Source: Candidatus Pandoraea novymonadis
GTDB taxonomy: Bacteria; Pseudomonadota; Gammaproteobacteria; Burkholderiales; Burkholderiaceae
Assembly: GCF_003004665.1 (NCBI RefSeq)
Contig: NZ_MUHY01000001.1
Location: 682,001-746,000, forward strand
Reading direction: 5' to 3'
Length of the DNA: 64,000 bases
The translations under genes were made by a program, and so were the position numbers. This document shows positions 29,891 through 39,727 of this stretch, one piece after another. The stretch's first letter is position 1. Each line of letters starts with the position of its first letter. A model generated the notes under the pieces. It saw only the letters and a list, made by a program, of their open reading frames with translations. It was not told the DNA's origin and made no database searches.

Positions 29891-30871
29891 TCAAGTGCGG
29901 CGGGTCATCAAATAATCGCACAATTCTAACAGGCTTTTTTTGTAAGAGGAACTCGGCAGCCCGGAAAGTTTTTCTGCAGCAGCATTTGCCTCAAATTCAG
30001 CACGTTGCAATGTATAGTCCAGTGCTCCTGTACGCGTGATGGCAGAGAAAATTCGTTCGAACTGATCTCCTCCCCCATTTTGGATGACTTCTCTCACTAT
30101 ATTTTTCTCTTCGAGAGTGCCGTGATGTAGCACATAAATAAGTGGCAATGTAGGCTTGCCTTCGCGCAAATCATCACCAGCATTCTTGCCCATCAGCATG
30201 CTATCACCAGCATAATCAAGCCAATCATCCATCAATTGGAAAGTCATACCAAGATGGCCTCCATATTCGGCTAATGCTTTTTCCATTGTGGCATCCGCTT
30301 GGCCCAGTATCGCACCCAGTTGGGTTGCTGCCTCGAAAAGGGTTGCTGTTTTATACTGAATAACTTGCAAATACTGAGCTTCATTGACGTTAGGATCATG
30401 CATGTTTAGCAATTGCAATACCTCACCTTCAGCGATTAAATTTGTCGCCTTCGCAAGAATCTGCATCACACGCATACTGTTCGCCTTCAACATCATTTGA
30501 AACGACCGCGAATACAAGAAGTCTCCGACCAATACGGAAGCTGCATTACCAAACAATGCATTGGCGGTTTGTTTACCTCGGCGCAGATTAGATTCGTCAA
30601 CGACGTCGTCGTGTAGCAGTGTGGATGTATGTATAAACTCCACGACAGCGGCTAGTTCATACTTGTCTCGTGACTCAACACCAAGTGCTCCCGCTACGAG
30701 CAGCAATAATGCTGGACGCAAACGTTTACCTCCACCACCAATGATGTATTCCGAAATTTGGTTAATTAACACCACTTCGGAGAATAGGCGTTCACGAATC
30801 AGCTCGTCAACCTGAGCCATATCATCAGCGATCACGGCCAACAAATTCTTAGAAACAGTCGATGCAGTCAA
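29891..30871 (-). CDS. ispB: Octaprenyl (polyprenyl) diphosphate synthase
   Basis: 326 residues from a TTG at 30871. An earlier TTG at 30901 is in frame, but a -10 element (TATAAT) lies at 30902-30907, so transcription would begin downstream of it. Motifs: GGGGKRLRPALLLL, the first Asp-rich motif LLHDDVVDESNLRRG (residues 86-100) and the second, MTFQLMDDWLDYAGD, which reads DDWLD. IspB extends farnesyl diphosphate to the ubiquinone side chain. It is divergent from rplU, the usual arrangement. Confidence 0.95.
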   Translation of the reverse strand: MTASTVSKNLLAVIADDMAQVDELIRERLFSEVVLINQISEYIIGGGGKRLRPALLLLVAGALGVESRDKYELAAVVEFIHTSTLLHDDVVDESNLRRGKQTANALFGNAASVLVGDFLYSRSFQMMLKANSMRVMQILAKATNLIAEGEVLQLLNMHDPNVNEAQYLQVIQYKTATLFEAATQLGAILGQADATMEKALAEYGGHLGMTFQLMDDWLDYAGDSMLMGKNAGDDLREGKPTLPLIYVLHHGTLEEKNIVREVIQNGGGDQFERIFSAITRTGALDYTLQRAEFEANAAAEKLSGLPSSSYKKSLLELCDYLMTRRT

Positions 30872-30901
30872 AAGAAACTCGATTAGGAGAAAATCGAGCA
30901 A

Positions 30902-30933
30902 ATTATATAGCGTGAGTGAGCCCTATGCGGCAA
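30902..30933 (-). promoter_or_regulatory. Probable ispB promoter
   Basis: On the minus strand, TTGCCG (30928-30933) is followed after 18 nt by TATATA (30904-30909), which overlaps a perfect TATAAT (30902-30907). It argues against the upstream TTG start of ispB. Confidence 0.5.
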
Positions 30934-30967
30934 AATTCCCAAAGTTGTAATTTTAAAAAGATATTTT

Positions 30968-30996
30968 TTGACGAAAAACGAAAAATTCTGTATAAG
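30968..30996 (+). promoter_or_regulatory. Promoter of the rplU-rpmA transcript
   Basis: TTGACG (30968-30973), a 17-nt spacer and TATAAG (30991-30996). Transcription would start near 31003, giving an untranslated leader of about 180 nt before rplU. Confidence 0.75.
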
Positions 30997-31184
30997 GGAT
31001 CTTCGTGTGCGCATTTGCATCGATAGTCATTTCCTTTCTTGAAGAAATCATCTTTGCAAGCCTATTCTATCATCCGAATCCGTTTCCCCCAGTGGCCGAG
31101 GTTGTCGCGAGTAAAAAGAGGACGGCAGGTTGGTCAGATACACGCAAATTATATTCTCTTATTTAATGAGTGAGGCTCAAAACC

Positions 31185-31496
31185 ATGTATGCGGTCATAA
31201 AAACCGGCGGCAAGCAATATAAAGTTGCCGCTGGTGAAAAACTGAAAATAGAACAGATACCGGCAGACATTGGCACTGAAATCAGCATTAACCAAGTGCT
31301 CGCCGTTGGTGAGGGGCAGTCGATTAGGTTCGGTGCGCCTTTGGTCATTGGAGCTTCGGTCAAAGCCACTGTTGTCGCTCAGGGTCGTCATCACAAGTTG
31401 AAAATTTTTAAGATGCGCCGTCGTAAACATTACCAAAAGCGTCAAGGCCATCGCCAAAACTACACGGAACTCTCCATCGATAGCATTGTCTGCTAA
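31185..31496 (+). CDS. rplU: 50S ribosomal protein L21
   Basis: 103 residues from the ATG at 31185 ([20 protein letters not shown]), with GAGG upstream; an in-frame start 15 nt earlier is not needed. The basic C-terminal half contains [16 protein letters not shown], the 23S rRNA-binding part. It is followed by rpmA at 32 bp. The long leader before it could hold an L21-type autoregulatory structure, but I cannot prove one. Confidence 0.97.
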   Translation: MYAVIKTGGKQYKVAAGEKLKIEQIPADIGTEISINQVLAVGEGQSIRFGAPLVIGASVKATVVAQGRHHKLKIFKMRRRKHYQKRQGHRQNYTELSIDSIVC

Positions 31497-31528
31497 GCTA
31501 ATCACGCAAAAAGTTGAGGAATTAAACC

Positions 31529-31789
31529 ATGGCACACAAAAAAGCAGGCGGATCTTCCCGTAACGGTCGTGATTCAGAGTCGAAACGGCTCGGAGTAAAG
31601 GTGTATGGGGGTCAGGCAATTCTAGCGGGGGGCATTATCGTGCGACAACGTGGTACGCGTATGCATGCTGGCGAAAATGTTGGTATCGGCAAGGATCACA
31701 CGCTATTTGCACTGAAAAATGGTAATGTGCAATTCGCCATCAAAGGTAGAGCCAATAAACATTTTGTTATTGTAGTTCCAAAGGCATAA
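31529..31789 (+). CDS. rpmA: 50S ribosomal protein L27
   Basis: 86 residues beginning [20 protein letters not shown], the unprocessed type whose N-terminal tail reaches the peptidyl transferase centre. GAGG lies 9 nt upstream of the ATG. A strong U-tract terminator follows at 31810, so obgE needs its own promoter or read-through. Confidence 0.98.
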   Translation: MAHKKAGGSSRNGRDSESKRLGVKVYGGQAILAGGIIVRQRGTRMHAGENVGIGKDHTLFALKNGNVQFAIKGRANKHFVIVVPKA

Positions 31790-31809
31790 GGTTTATCTTT
31801 CACCCTCGC

Positions 31810-31840
31810 AAAAGCCCTCGCACACTTGCAGGGCTTTTTT
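31810..31840 (+). terminator. Intrinsic terminator after rpmA
   Basis: AAAAGCCCT (31810-31818) and AGGGCTTTT (31830-31838) with an 11-nt loop, the T-run continuing to 31840. It is the clearest canonical terminator in the window. Confidence 0.9.
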
Positions 31841-31932
31841 GTTTACTATCCCGATTCCCCCATGAATCTTATCAAGCCACTGTCCGCCAGTGTAAAACAC
31901 TCCTATGACAGCCGAACTCACAGGATGAATAC

Positions 31933-33006
31933 ATGAAATTTATTGATGAAGTGTACATCGAAGTCATTGCTGGAAATGGGGGTAACGGCTCAGCGTCCAT
32001 GCGACGCGAAAAATTCGTACCCTTCGGTGGTCCGGACGGTGGTGATGGTGGCCGAGGCGGTAGTGTGTATGCAATTGCCAACCGTAATACCAACACACTC
32101 ATTGATTTTCGCTACGCCAAGAAACATATAGCAAGTAATGGTAAAAGTGGCCGCGGTTCAGACTGTTATGGCAAGAGTGGTGACGACATCACCTTGCGCA
32201 TGCCTGTTGGCACCATCATCACAGATATGGAGAGCGGCGAGATCGTAGCTGATTTGACCGAGCATGGTGAGATCGTGCAGCTCGCAAAAGGAGGAGATGG
32301 TGGCCTTGGCAATCTACACTTCAAATCCAGCACAAATCGTGCACCGCGTCAGAAAACTGACGGGAAACCCGGCGAGCAACGTATGTTGCATCTTGAACTT
32401 AAAGTACTAGCGGATGTCGGATTGCTCGGTATGCCCAATGCGGGCAAGTCAACGTTTATCACTTCGGTATCAAATGCCCGGCCGAAGTTAGCGGATTATC
32501 CATTTACAACGCTGCATCCGAACTTAGGTGTAGTACGCACTGCAGCAAACAAGAGTTTCGTCATCGCTGATATTCCAGGACTAATCGAAGGTGCAGCGGA
32601 AGGAGCCGGATTAGGGCATCGTTTTTTACGCCATTTACAGCGCACAGGATTACTACTGCATATCGTGGATCTAGCACCATTTGATGAGACTATTGATCCA
32701 GTTCTTGATGCACAAGCCGTTGTAAACGAACTAAAAAAATACGACAAATCCCTCTTCGAGAAAGAACGGTGGCTCGTACTGAATAAGGTCGACATGATCC
32801 CCCTAGAGGTACGCGAAACGCGTGTCGCCGATTTCTTAACTCGCTATATGTGGCATGGACCTGTCTTCCAGATTTCTGCCTTAACAGGTGAAGGTTGCAA
32901 GAATCTTTGCCACGCGATTCAAAATGATCTCTATGCCAAGCGCGGCGAGATAGAAAAATCTCTTGGAGATGCTGCATTAGACCCGCGTTTTCGCGACACT
33001 TTTTGA
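31933..33006 (+). CDS. obgE: GTPase ObgE/CgtA
   Basis: 357 residues. The glycine-rich Obg fold (residues 1-158) includes [22 protein letters not shown] as separate Gly-rich turns; the G domain has GMPNAGKST at 166-174, [13 protein letters not shown], and a SALTG motif. ObgE binds the 50S subunit and couples ribosome assembly to the stringent response. The acidic C-terminal tail of some Obg proteins is short here. A 16-bp palindrome starts 5 nt after the stop. Confidence 0.97.
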   Translation: MKFIDEVYIEVIAGNGGNGSASMRREKFVPFGGPDGGDGGRGGSVYAIANRNTNTLIDFRYAKKHIASNGKSGRGSDCYGKSGDDITLRMPVGTIITDMESGEIVADLTEHGEIVQLAKGGDGGLGNLHFKSSTNRAPRQKTDGKPGEQRMLHLELKVLADVGLLGMPNAGKSTFITSVSNARPKLADYPFTTLHPNLGVVRTAANKSFVIADIPGLIEGAAEGAGLGHRFLRHLQRTGLLLHIVDLAPFDETIDPVLDAQAVVNELKKYDKSLFEKERWLVLNKVDMIPLEVRETRVADFLTRYMWHGPVFQISALTGEGCKNLCHAIQNDLYAKRGEIEKSLGDAALDPRFRDTF

Positions 33007-33010
33007 ATCC

Positions 33011-33026
33011 CTCTCACATGTGAGAG
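33011..33026. repeat. 16-bp perfect palindrome after obgE
   Basis: CTCTCACATGTGAGAG, five bases past the obgE stop. There is no T-run. Confidence 0.7.
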
Positions 33027-33276
33027 CACTAACCCGACGAATCTCGATAACACTGAAGAATCATGTTAGAACTAGACTCAAGCCTTTCGACCATTAGATG
33101 TAGACAACATGCAAATCTGTTAATACATATAACTGAGCAGATCATCTAGTTACCAGAATAGGTAATCAAAGGTACTATCTTTTTACCAAAGTAAACGGTT
33201 CTCCACAGAACTCCTATGGAAACAATGTAAACCTTCAGATCCTCACATGTCAATTAACTTTGCATAAGCCATCCCA

Positions 33277-33870
33277 TCAGTTTCTCGTAGATTTTTTAGT
33301 TGACTTAACCATAGAATCGGAGAGGTTCTGTGCACATGAAGGCAGCTTCATCTCTATTTTTGGCAACTTGCGATGACCTTGTGTTATATACACGGGACTA
33401 CCTCGCAGATAGCGCGACAACTCATTCAGCGCAAGTTGATAGACTTCACGTTTAAATTCGATGACAGCGTCGAGCGGTACCCAATAGGCATTCCAACGCC
33501 AGGCATCGAATTCCGGATGCGTAGTTGCCCGCAAGCAAATGTCGCAATCCCGACCCACCATACGCAAAAGAAACCAAATTTGCTTCTGCCCTCGATAATG
33601 CCCGCGTACTTCACGCTTAACAAACTTGTTCGGCACCTCATAACGCACCCAATCACGTGTGCGACCCATGATCTTGATGTGTTCTGGTTTTAATCCAATT
33701 TCTTCATAAAGCTCGCGATACATGGCTTGTTCCGGCGTCTCACCGTACTTTATCCCACCTTGAGGAAACTGCCAAGAATGCTCTCCGAGTCGCTTACCCC
33801 AGAACACTTCATTATGTGCGTTTAAGAGAATGATGCCGATGTTCGGGCGAAAGCCTTCACGATCCAGCAT
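33277..33870 (-). CDS. rppH: RNA pyrophosphohydrolase
   Basis: 197 residues. A Nudix box occupies residues 38-60, beginning [11 protein letters not shown] and ending RELYEEIGL. The N-terminal [17 protein letters not shown] and the [10 protein letters not shown] strand are typical of RppH/NudH. RppH converts the 5' triphosphate (or diphosphate) of mRNA to monophosphate and so starts RNase E decay. It is divergent from proS with 92 bp between them. Confidence 0.96.
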   Translation of the reverse strand: MLDREGFRPNIGIILLNAHNEVFWGKRLGEHSWQFPQGGIKYGETPEQAMYRELYEEIGLKPEHIKIMGRTRDWVRYEVPNKFVKREVRGHYRGQKQIWFLLRMVGRDCDICLRATTHPEFDAWRWNAYWVPLDAVIEFKREVYQLALNELSRYLRGSPVYITQGHRKLPKIEMKLPSCAQNLSDSMVKSTKKSTRN

Positions 33871-33962
33871 ACAACCACCCTTGAATCCTTTAAAATTGTT
33901 CTAATTATAAAACAGATACTCGCTACCGCGGACCGGTGGTCCTATCTCTCTTCTGAAAAATC

Positions 33963-35696
33963 ATGAAAGCTTCTCATTTTTATATAAGCACATTGAAAGA
34001 AGCGCCATCTGACGCTGAAATAATCAGTCACAAACTAATGATGCGGGCGGGAATGATCCACCGCGTTGCTGGTGGTATTTATAGCTATCTGCCAATTGGT
34101 CTGCGCTCTATCCGAAAAATAGAGACAATTGTGCGCGAGGAAATGAATCGGGCAGGAGCCATTGAGTTATTGATGCCTGCCGTCCAACCAGCTGAATTAT
34201 GGCAAGAATCAGGTCGTTGGAAAAAGTACGGACCAGAATTGTTGCGCTTGAAGGACCGTAACGCTCGAAATTTCGTTATCGGACCAACACATGAGGAAGT
34301 GGTTACAGATATCGTCCGGCGGCAAATCAAGAGTTACCGTCAGTTGCCGGTGAACTTCTATCAAATTCAGACCAAGTTCCGCGATGAGATTCGTCCACGT
34401 TTCGGGGTAATGCGTGGTCGTGAATTTATTATGAAAGACGCTTATTCGTTCGATAAAGACCGCGCTAGTCTCGCAGTATCCTACAAAAAAATGTTCGATG
34501 CTTATGTACGAATCTTCACGCGCATCGGCTTAGAATTCCGGGCAGTGATTGCCGATAACGGCTCAATCGGCGGTTCAGAATCACATGAATTTCATGTCAT
34601 CGCCGAGACTGGGGAAGATGCCATAGCCTATTGTCCGACATCTGACTATGCAGCAAATATCGAAAAAGTAGACTGTATTCCGCTGAGTAATGACCGTGCA
34701 GCTCCAATGGAAACACTATTGAAGAGAGCAACACCTGGCAAAGCAAAGTGTGAAGCGGTGGCTGAATATCTTGGAATTCCACTGGAACGTACAGTGAAAT
34801 CGGTTGTCCTAGCAACAGATGTTGATGGAAAGATAAAAATTTGGCTGCTGATGCTCCGTGGTGATCACCATCTAAACGAAATCAAGGCTAATCGAATCTC
34901 TGGTTTAGAAGAATTTCGTTTCGCCAGTGAAGTCGAAATTGTAGAGTGGTTTGGGACATCATCGGGCTATCTTGGGCCAATTGGTACAAAGCGTCCGATG
35001 AGGGTTATAGCAGATCAGACTGTGGCCAATATGAGCGATTTTGTAATTGGAGCCAATGAGCTTAATTTCCACTTAACAGGTGTAAATTGGGGTCGCGATT
35101 TGCCAGAGCCCGAGGTTTACGATATTCGCAACATCGTCGAGGGAGATCCATCACCCGATGGCAAAGGCAAGATTGCAATGTGTCGTGGAATTGAAGTGGG
35201 GCATGTATTCCAATTAGGCACTAAATATTCGGATGCGATGAATGCGACCTCCCTTAGCGAAACAGGCAAGTCGCAACACATCGAAATGGGTTGCTACGGT
35301 ATTGGCATCACTCGAATCTTAGGAGCGGCAATCGAACAGAATTTCGACGATAGAGGCATCATCTGGCCAGAAACAATTGCACCATTTGAAGTTGTCCTAT
35401 GTCCGATGCATTATGACCGTAGCCAATCTGTTCGAACAGTGACGAATCAATTGTATGAAGATCTATTGAATTCTGGTATTGATGTGATTTTGGACGATCG
35501 TGGTGAACGGCCAGGAGTGATGTTTTTCGACTGGGAATTAATTGGTATACCACATCGTTTAATAATTGGCGATCGTAGCCTAAAAGAAGGGAAAATCGAG
35601 TATCAGGAGCGGCGTCATACAGATACCCTGTTTCTAGAAAAAGGGTCAGCAGCTCAAGTTGTGGCACGCAAAGTGAAAGCTGCAAAAAAACTGTAA
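33963..35696 (+). CDS. proS: Prolyl-tRNA synthetase, prokaryote type with INS editing domain
   Basis: 577 residues. Class II motif 1 to 3 are seen: [17 protein letters not shown], the [19 protein letters not shown] motif 2, and the late [14 protein letters not shown] motif 3. The insertion between motifs 2 and 3 (about residues 230-400) is the editing domain that clears Ala-tRNA-Pro. It charges tRNA-Pro, one isoacceptor of which is at 29786-29862. It starts with ATG at 33963 without a strong Shine-Dalgarno. Confidence 0.98.
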   Translation: MKASHFYISTLKEAPSDAEIISHKLMMRAGMIHRVAGGIYSYLPIGLRSIRKIETIVREEMNRAGAIELLMPAVQPAELWQESGRWKKYGPELLRLKDRNARNFVIGPTHEEVVTDIVRRQIKSYRQLPVNFYQIQTKFRDEIRPRFGVMRGREFIMKDAYSFDKDRASLAVSYKKMFDAYVRIFTRIGLEFRAVIADNGSIGGSESHEFHVIAETGEDAIAYCPTSDYAANIEKVDCIPLSNDRAAPMETLLKRATPGKAKCEAVAEYLGIPLERTVKSVVLATDVDGKIKIWLLMLRGDHHLNEIKANRISGLEEFRFASEVEIVEWFGTSSGYLGPIGTKRPMRVIADQTVANMSDFVIGANELNFHLTGVNWGRDLPEPEVYDIRNIVEGDPSPDGKGKIAMCRGIEVGHVFQLGTKYSDAMNATSLSETGKSQHIEMGCYGIGITRILGAAIEQNFDDRGIIWPETIAPFEVVLCPMHYDRSQSVRTVTNQLYEDLLNSGIDVILDDRGERPGVMFFDWELIGIPHRLIIGDRSLKEGKIEYQERRHTDTLFLEKGSAAQVVARKVKAAKKL

Positions 35697-36342
35697 TGCT
35701 ACTTTACAATCTGTCTCTAGAATGGACTAAAGTTTCTCAGGCACAATCGATCTAAAATATAAACTTTTAACCGTCATTAATATTATCGGGAGCTGCTGCA
35801 TTCTATCAAGGCGTGAACCACCTCAATTTTTTCTTGTATATGTACCTAGGTATGTGTCCCAGTCAATTCAATACTCAGATTAAGTATAATTTCCACCAAT
35901 AACCAGTGCATACACACCTATGTCAGAATCAAAGAAGCAACGGTCTCATAGAAAAAGAAAAATCAAAAAACTGAATGTAAAGACTTTGGTTTATCTAACA
36001 ATATTCCATATAGCGCTCTATTCTACAGCTTGTTCTTTGATCCAGAACAAAGATGGGGTGTGCATCGCAACCATCATCGAGAATGACATCAAGTACTAGC
36101 AATACATGCTATTTGTATGCTTATAGCATATCTCAATATTATTGTGTCTATTCGCATATAACAAGATGCATACAACAGAATTCGAGCAAAAAATACAGCA
36201 CTAGCCTTCACGAGTCGATTCATAACTAATGACCGATCTTCATGAACCGCAAAGAATCTCTTCTTGCTTCTCTACATTGCGGCTTTATGCAGATTTTCAA
36301 ATCAAAACCAATGCATGTATGAATGATATAATCATTCATACA
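35697..36342. other. Mostly gene-free stretch between convergent proS and ffh
   Basis: 646 bp. It contains the uncertain 59-residue ORF at 35920-36099 and the palindrome at the ffh stop. Nothing else is recognised. Confidence 0.5.
35920..36099 (+). CDS. Uncertain 59-residue ORF with basic start and one hydrophobic segment
   Basis: ATG at 35920, TAG at 36097. The first 21 residues hold ten Lys or Arg (KKQRSHRKRKIKK), followed by a hydrophobic stretch TLVYLTIFHIALYSTACS that ends in a lipobox-like Thr-Ala-Cys, then a short polar tail. A perfect TATAAT lies at 35885-35890, but no good -35 and no Shine-Dalgarno are seen. It could be a small lipoprotein, or the decayed N-terminus of a longer exported protein. 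I do not recognise it. Confidence 0.25.
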   Translation: MSESKKQRSHRKRKIKKLNVKTLVYLTIFHIALYSTACSLIQNKDGVCIATIIENDIKY

Positions 36343-36343
36343 T
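36315..36343 (-). repeat. 13-bp perfect inverted repeat at the ffh stop codon
   Basis: The arms ATGTATGAATGAT (36315-36327) and ATCATTCATACAT (36331-36343) flank ATA. The arm touches the last base of the ffh stop. No strong T-run follows on the minus strand. Confidence 0.75.
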
Positions 36344-37704
36344 TAGTGCATGCCTGACATCAGGCCTCTCATACTACGCATCATTTTCATCATCCCCCCT
36401 CCTTTCAGCTTCTTCATCATTGTTCGCATTTGTTCGTATTGTGCCAACATGCGATTGACCTCTTGTACCTGCACACCAGCACCTGCAGCAATGCGGCGTT
36501 TTCTGCTGGCTTTGATTAGTTCTGGTTTGGCACGTTCAGCGGGCGTCATCGCATTGATAATGCCTTCCATGCGACGCACAGATTTTTCTGCTTGATCCAT
36601 ATGTGTTTCGTTGGTTGCAACTTGGAACTGTGCGGGCAATTTATCCATCAGTTTGGACAGTCCTCCCATCTTATTCATCTGGCCAATTTGCATTTTGAAG
36701 TAATTAAGATCAAAATCGCCATCTTTCTTATTTTGTGCAAGCTTTTTTTCGGTTTGCAGATCAACTCCGCGCTGTGCTTCTTCAATCAAAGAAAGAATAT
36801 CTCCCATCCCGAGAATACGGTTAGCCATTCGCTCTGGGTAGAAGATTTCCAGTCCATCAATTTTTTCGCCAACGCCGACAAATTTAATGGGGCAACCAGT
36901 AAGGTAACGCACGGACAATGCGGCACCGCCACGAGAATCGCCATCGATTTTGGTTAAGACGATTCCGGTGAGCGACACCGTATCATTGAACGCACGTGCT
37001 GTATTAAGCGCATCTTGTCCGAGCATGGCATCGACTACGAACAACGTTTCGATTGGATTCAAAGCAGTGTGCAGCATACTGATCTCCTGCATCATAGCTT
37101 CGTCGATACCGAGGCGGCCTGCCGTGTCGACAAGCAAAACGTCGTGATGATGTTTCTTTGCCCAATCCAGTGCGGCCCGCGCGATATCAATCGGGTTTTG
37201 CTCCGAACTGGAAGGGAAGAATTCAGCTCCCGCTTGTCCCGTCACAGTTTTTAACTGTGTGATAGCAGCCGGGCGGTAAACGTCAGTTGAGACCGTCAGT
37301 ACTTTTTTCTTTTTACCACGTAACAACTTGGCAAGTTTCCCAACCGTGGTCGTTTTACCTGCACCTTGCAAACCAACCATTAGCATAACAGCAGGTGGTG
37401 TTGTAGCCAAGTTAAGTTCAGTGGCACGGCTATCATAATCACCTCCCATGAGGACGGTCAGCTCACGATGGACAACGCTAACGAGAGCTTCTCCAGGCAA
37501 AAGACTTGAAATGACCTCTTCACCAAGCGCTTTTTCCTTCACCTTAGTAATAAAATCTCTTACAACTGGTAAAGCCACGTCGGCCTCCAACAAGGCGATG
37601 CGAACTTCTCGCAGCATTTCCTTCGTGTTAACTTCTGTCAGACGAGCTTCACCTCGAATTGTCTTAACAACTTTTGCTAGACGTGCAGTGAGATTATTGA
37701 GCAT
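36343..37704 (-). CDS. ffh: Signal recognition particle protein Ffh (SRP54)
   Basis: 453 residues. The N domain is followed by the G domain (GLQGAGKTT at 111-119, VDTAGRLG, LTKIDGDSRGGA) and the Met-rich M domain, which ends GGGMMKMMRSMRGLMSGMH and binds 4.5S RNA and signal peptides. It delivers nascent membrane proteins to FtsY. It is divergent from the YpjD-like gene (67 bp), the same pairing as in E. coli. Confidence 0.98.
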   Translation of the reverse strand: MLNNLTARLAKVVKTIRGEARLTEVNTKEMLREVRIALLEADVALPVVRDFITKVKEKALGEEVISSLLPGEALVSVVHRELTVLMGGDYDSRATELNLATTPPAVMLMVGLQGAGKTTTVGKLAKLLRGKKKKVLTVSTDVYRPAAITQLKTVTGQAGAEFFPSSSEQNPIDIARAALDWAKKHHHDVLLVDTAGRLGIDEAMMQEISMLHTALNPIETLFVVDAMLGQDALNTARAFNDTVSLTGIVLTKIDGDSRGGAALSVRYLTGCPIKFVGVGEKIDGLEIFYPERMANRILGMGDILSLIEEAQRGVDLQTEKKLAQNKKDGDFDLNYFKMQIGQMNKMGGLSKLMDKLPAQFQVATNETHMDQAEKSVRRMEGIINAMTPAERAKPELIKASRKRRIAAGAGVQVQEVNRMLAQYEQMRTMMKKLKGGGMMKMMRSMRGLMSGMH

Positions 37705-37771
37705 GAAATGTTTCCTTTTAGTACAAGAATTGGGACACCTCTATTGCCAGGGCCTAGTGTAAAATCCTAAC

Positions 37772-38659
37772 ATGACTATTTTACTGTATGCGCTGACGGC
37801 GCTCCTTTATACGGGTCTTGCTACAACAGCATGGCATGGCTACCAGTGTGATACAGCCACCAAGAGCTTTATCCCACAAGGTGAGACTTCTCGTAGTGTT
37901 CCTGCGTCCAAGTATCAGCCATTACAATACGTACTTTTCATTACGCTAATCGTACATGGAATCTTGTTGTATAAGACTATTTTCCGTGCCGACAGCATGC
38001 ATTTCGGGTTTGTATACGCATTATCTGCAATGCTCTGGTTGTCAGTCTGCATCTACTCGATCGAACGCTTATTCTTTCCGCTCGATTCGCTGCGGATTCT
38101 GCTCATGCCAGTGGCTGCGCTAGCTTGTTTAATGCCGCTTATTTTTTCTAACAACCGTGTAGTAACTTTCGCTGCAAACCCAATGTTTAAATTGCATTTC
38201 ATCATTGCGAACATATCATATGGCTTATTCGCTTTAACCGCGCTGCATGCCATGCTAATGATATATGCCGAGCATCATTTGCATCCAGCAGATTCAGGCG
38301 TACAGCCAACAGGCAAGGTTTCCCGATGGTTGGATACACTACCTCCACTCTTGACGATGGAAAAGTTATTGTTCCGGTTAATTAGTGCGGGATTTATCTT
38401 ACTCACGCTTACCTTAGTTTCAGGAGTATTGTTTTCAGAAATGCTTTTTGGTCTACCTGCCCGCATCGATCACAAGACAGTTTTTGCTGTCATTTCGTGG
38501 GTAATGTTCGGTTCGTTATTGACGGGAAGGCACTTGTATGGTTGGCGCGGAAAAGTTGCGTGGCGTTGGGTGTTAGTTTCATTCCTAACTTTATTGCTAG
38601 CGTATGTTGGAAGTTGCTTCGTACTGGAGGTTATACTGCATCGTTTTCAAGAGAAATGA
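37772..38659 (+). CDS. ypjD: YpjD-like cytochrome c assembly (CcsA/HemX family) membrane protein
   Basis: 295 residues with about eight transmembrane helices and conserved histidines (HGILLYK, LHFIIANISYGLFALTALHA, GRHLYGWRGK). The family resembles CcsA heme-handling proteins, but the tryptophan-rich WWD motif of true CcsA is missing, as in YpjD/HemX. The position beside ffh is conserved in proteobacteria. A role in heme handling or envelope quality control is inference. Confidence 0.82.
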   Translation: MTILLYALTALLYTGLATTAWHGYQCDTATKSFIPQGETSRSVPASKYQPLQYVLFITLIVHGILLYKTIFRADSMHFGFVYALSAMLWLSVCIYSIERLFFPLDSLRILLMPVAALACLMPLIFSNNRVVTFAANPMFKLHFIIANISYGLFALTALHAMLMIYAEHHLHPADSGVQPTGKVSRWLDTLPPLLTMEKLLFRLISAGFILLTLTLVSGVLFSEMLFGLPARIDHKTVFAVISWVMFGSLLTGRHLYGWRGKVAWRWVLVSFLTLLLAYVGSCFVLEVILHRFQEK

Positions 38660-38709
38660 GAAGTAGATACGTAATGAGCCTATTTATGAGAATAGACACG
38701 GATGATAAA

Positions 38710-38731
38710 CTTTCGGGAATATACCCGAAAG
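38710..38731 (+). repeat. 8-bp hairpin after ypjD
   Basis: CTTTCGGG-AATATA-CCCGAAAG, 51 nt after the ypjD stop, with no T-run behind it. Confidence 0.65.
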
Positions 38732-38976
38732 AGACCATGCAATAGCCACACTGATAAAAAATAATAGAAACTTCCTATGCTGCCATAGATAAATTACTTA
38801 ATATCTCGAGTGGTGAAACTATCGGTATCCAGCTCTGAAAAAACCTCCAGCGTGCGTTTTCTTAAAATTTTCTATATGTCTGACGTAGGTCTAAATAGTG
38901 GGAATAGCAATCTCAAGCTTCGCTTGCTGCGCTAAAATCACCTACATGCTGAGAAAATATTCAGACCTTTATTATT

Positions 38977-39001
38977 AGCACCATGCTCATGGTGCTTTTT
39001 T
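38977..39001 (+). terminator. Intrinsic terminator upstream of ampD
   Basis: AGCACCATG (38977-38985) and CATGGTGCT (38988-38996) followed by TTTTTT. It stops plus-strand transcription 52 bp before ampD although the nearest upstream gene ends 317 bp away, so it may have belonged to a lost gene. Confidence 0.85.
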
Positions 39002-39052
39002 GACCATCCTAGGGACTAGGATCATAATATCAGCAAACGGTGTAATGATGCG

Positions 39053-39634
39053 ATGACGGCTCTATTTAAGATTGATAATGATGGCTGGGCATATAATGCA
39101 GAACGTATTCCCTCGCCAAATTTTGATGAGCGACCTAAGGCCATGGCCATTGACTTGTTAGTGGTGCATAACATTTCATTACCTCATGGCCAGTTTGGCG
39201 GAAACGAGATTGCAGATTTTTTCTGCAACAAACTCGATAACAGTGCTCATCCAATTTTCAACGAAATTCGTGATTTACACGTATCAGCTCATTTTCTTGT
39301 GCGGCGTACTGGCAGAGTACAGCAGTTTGTCTCCTGCAATGCTCGCGCCTGGCATGCGGGAGTATCTTCATTTCAAGGTCGGAAGCACTGTAATGATTTT
39401 TCAATAGGTATAGAGGTAGAAGGCAGCGATCACTTGCCATTTGAAAAATTACAGTACAAAGGATTGGCAAAACTCACACTTGCCATCTTCGCACGTTACT
39501 CAATTCAAGCAATCGTCGGGCATGCTGATATTGCACCCGGTCGAAAAACCGACCCGGGACCATATTTCGATTGGATGACTCTGAGAGACTTAACCGATCT
39601 ACCTGGTAAAATTATGCCATATCAGTGCCCCTAA
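39053..39634 (+). CDS. ampD: 1,6-anhydro-N-acetylmuramyl-L-alanine amidase AmpD
   Basis: 193 residues, an amidase-2 domain. Zinc ligands are His39 in LLVVHNISLP, and the His and Asp of IVGHADIAPGRKTDPGPYFDW. It begins with the usual SPNFDERP segment. AmpD frees the peptide from anhydro-muropeptides in the cytoplasm, feeding Mpl at 22049-23437. In many Gram-negatives its loss raises AmpC; no ampC or ampR is seen here. Confidence 0.96.
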   Translation: MTALFKIDNDGWAYNAERIPSPNFDERPKAMAIDLLVVHNISLPHGQFGGNEIADFFCNKLDNSAHPIFNEIRDLHVSAHFLVRRTGRVQQFVSCNARAWHAGVSSFQGRKHCNDFSIGIEVEGSDHLPFEKLQYKGLAKLTLAIFARYSIQAIVGHADIAPGRKTDPGPYFDWMTLRDLTDLPGKIMPYQCP

Positions 39635-39727
39635 TAATCGTATTTTTCTGTCTATCATTAATATGGCTTCATATTTTGATGAATTATTTAGTGCATTGTC
39701 ATTTTCTGAGTAAAACCTTCAGAAACA
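39635..39727. other. Start of the long nrdA upstream region
   Basis: The ampD-nrdA gap covers 39635-40029 (395 bp). This left part shows nothing; the middle holds the palindromes of the next entry, and 39815-40029 shows no further conserved site apart from an AGAGG before nrdA. Confidence 0.5.

Larger units (their letters stand above)
38660..39052. other. Gene-free stretch between ypjD and ampD
   Basis: 393 bp with two hairpins (separate entries). From memory pilS/pilR sit near this place in relatives; no remnant is visible. Confidence 0.5.

Noticed and set aside
31149-31619. 156-residue open frame antisense to rplU and rpmA
   Set aside because: Ribosomal protein genes with clear start signals occupy the other strand.
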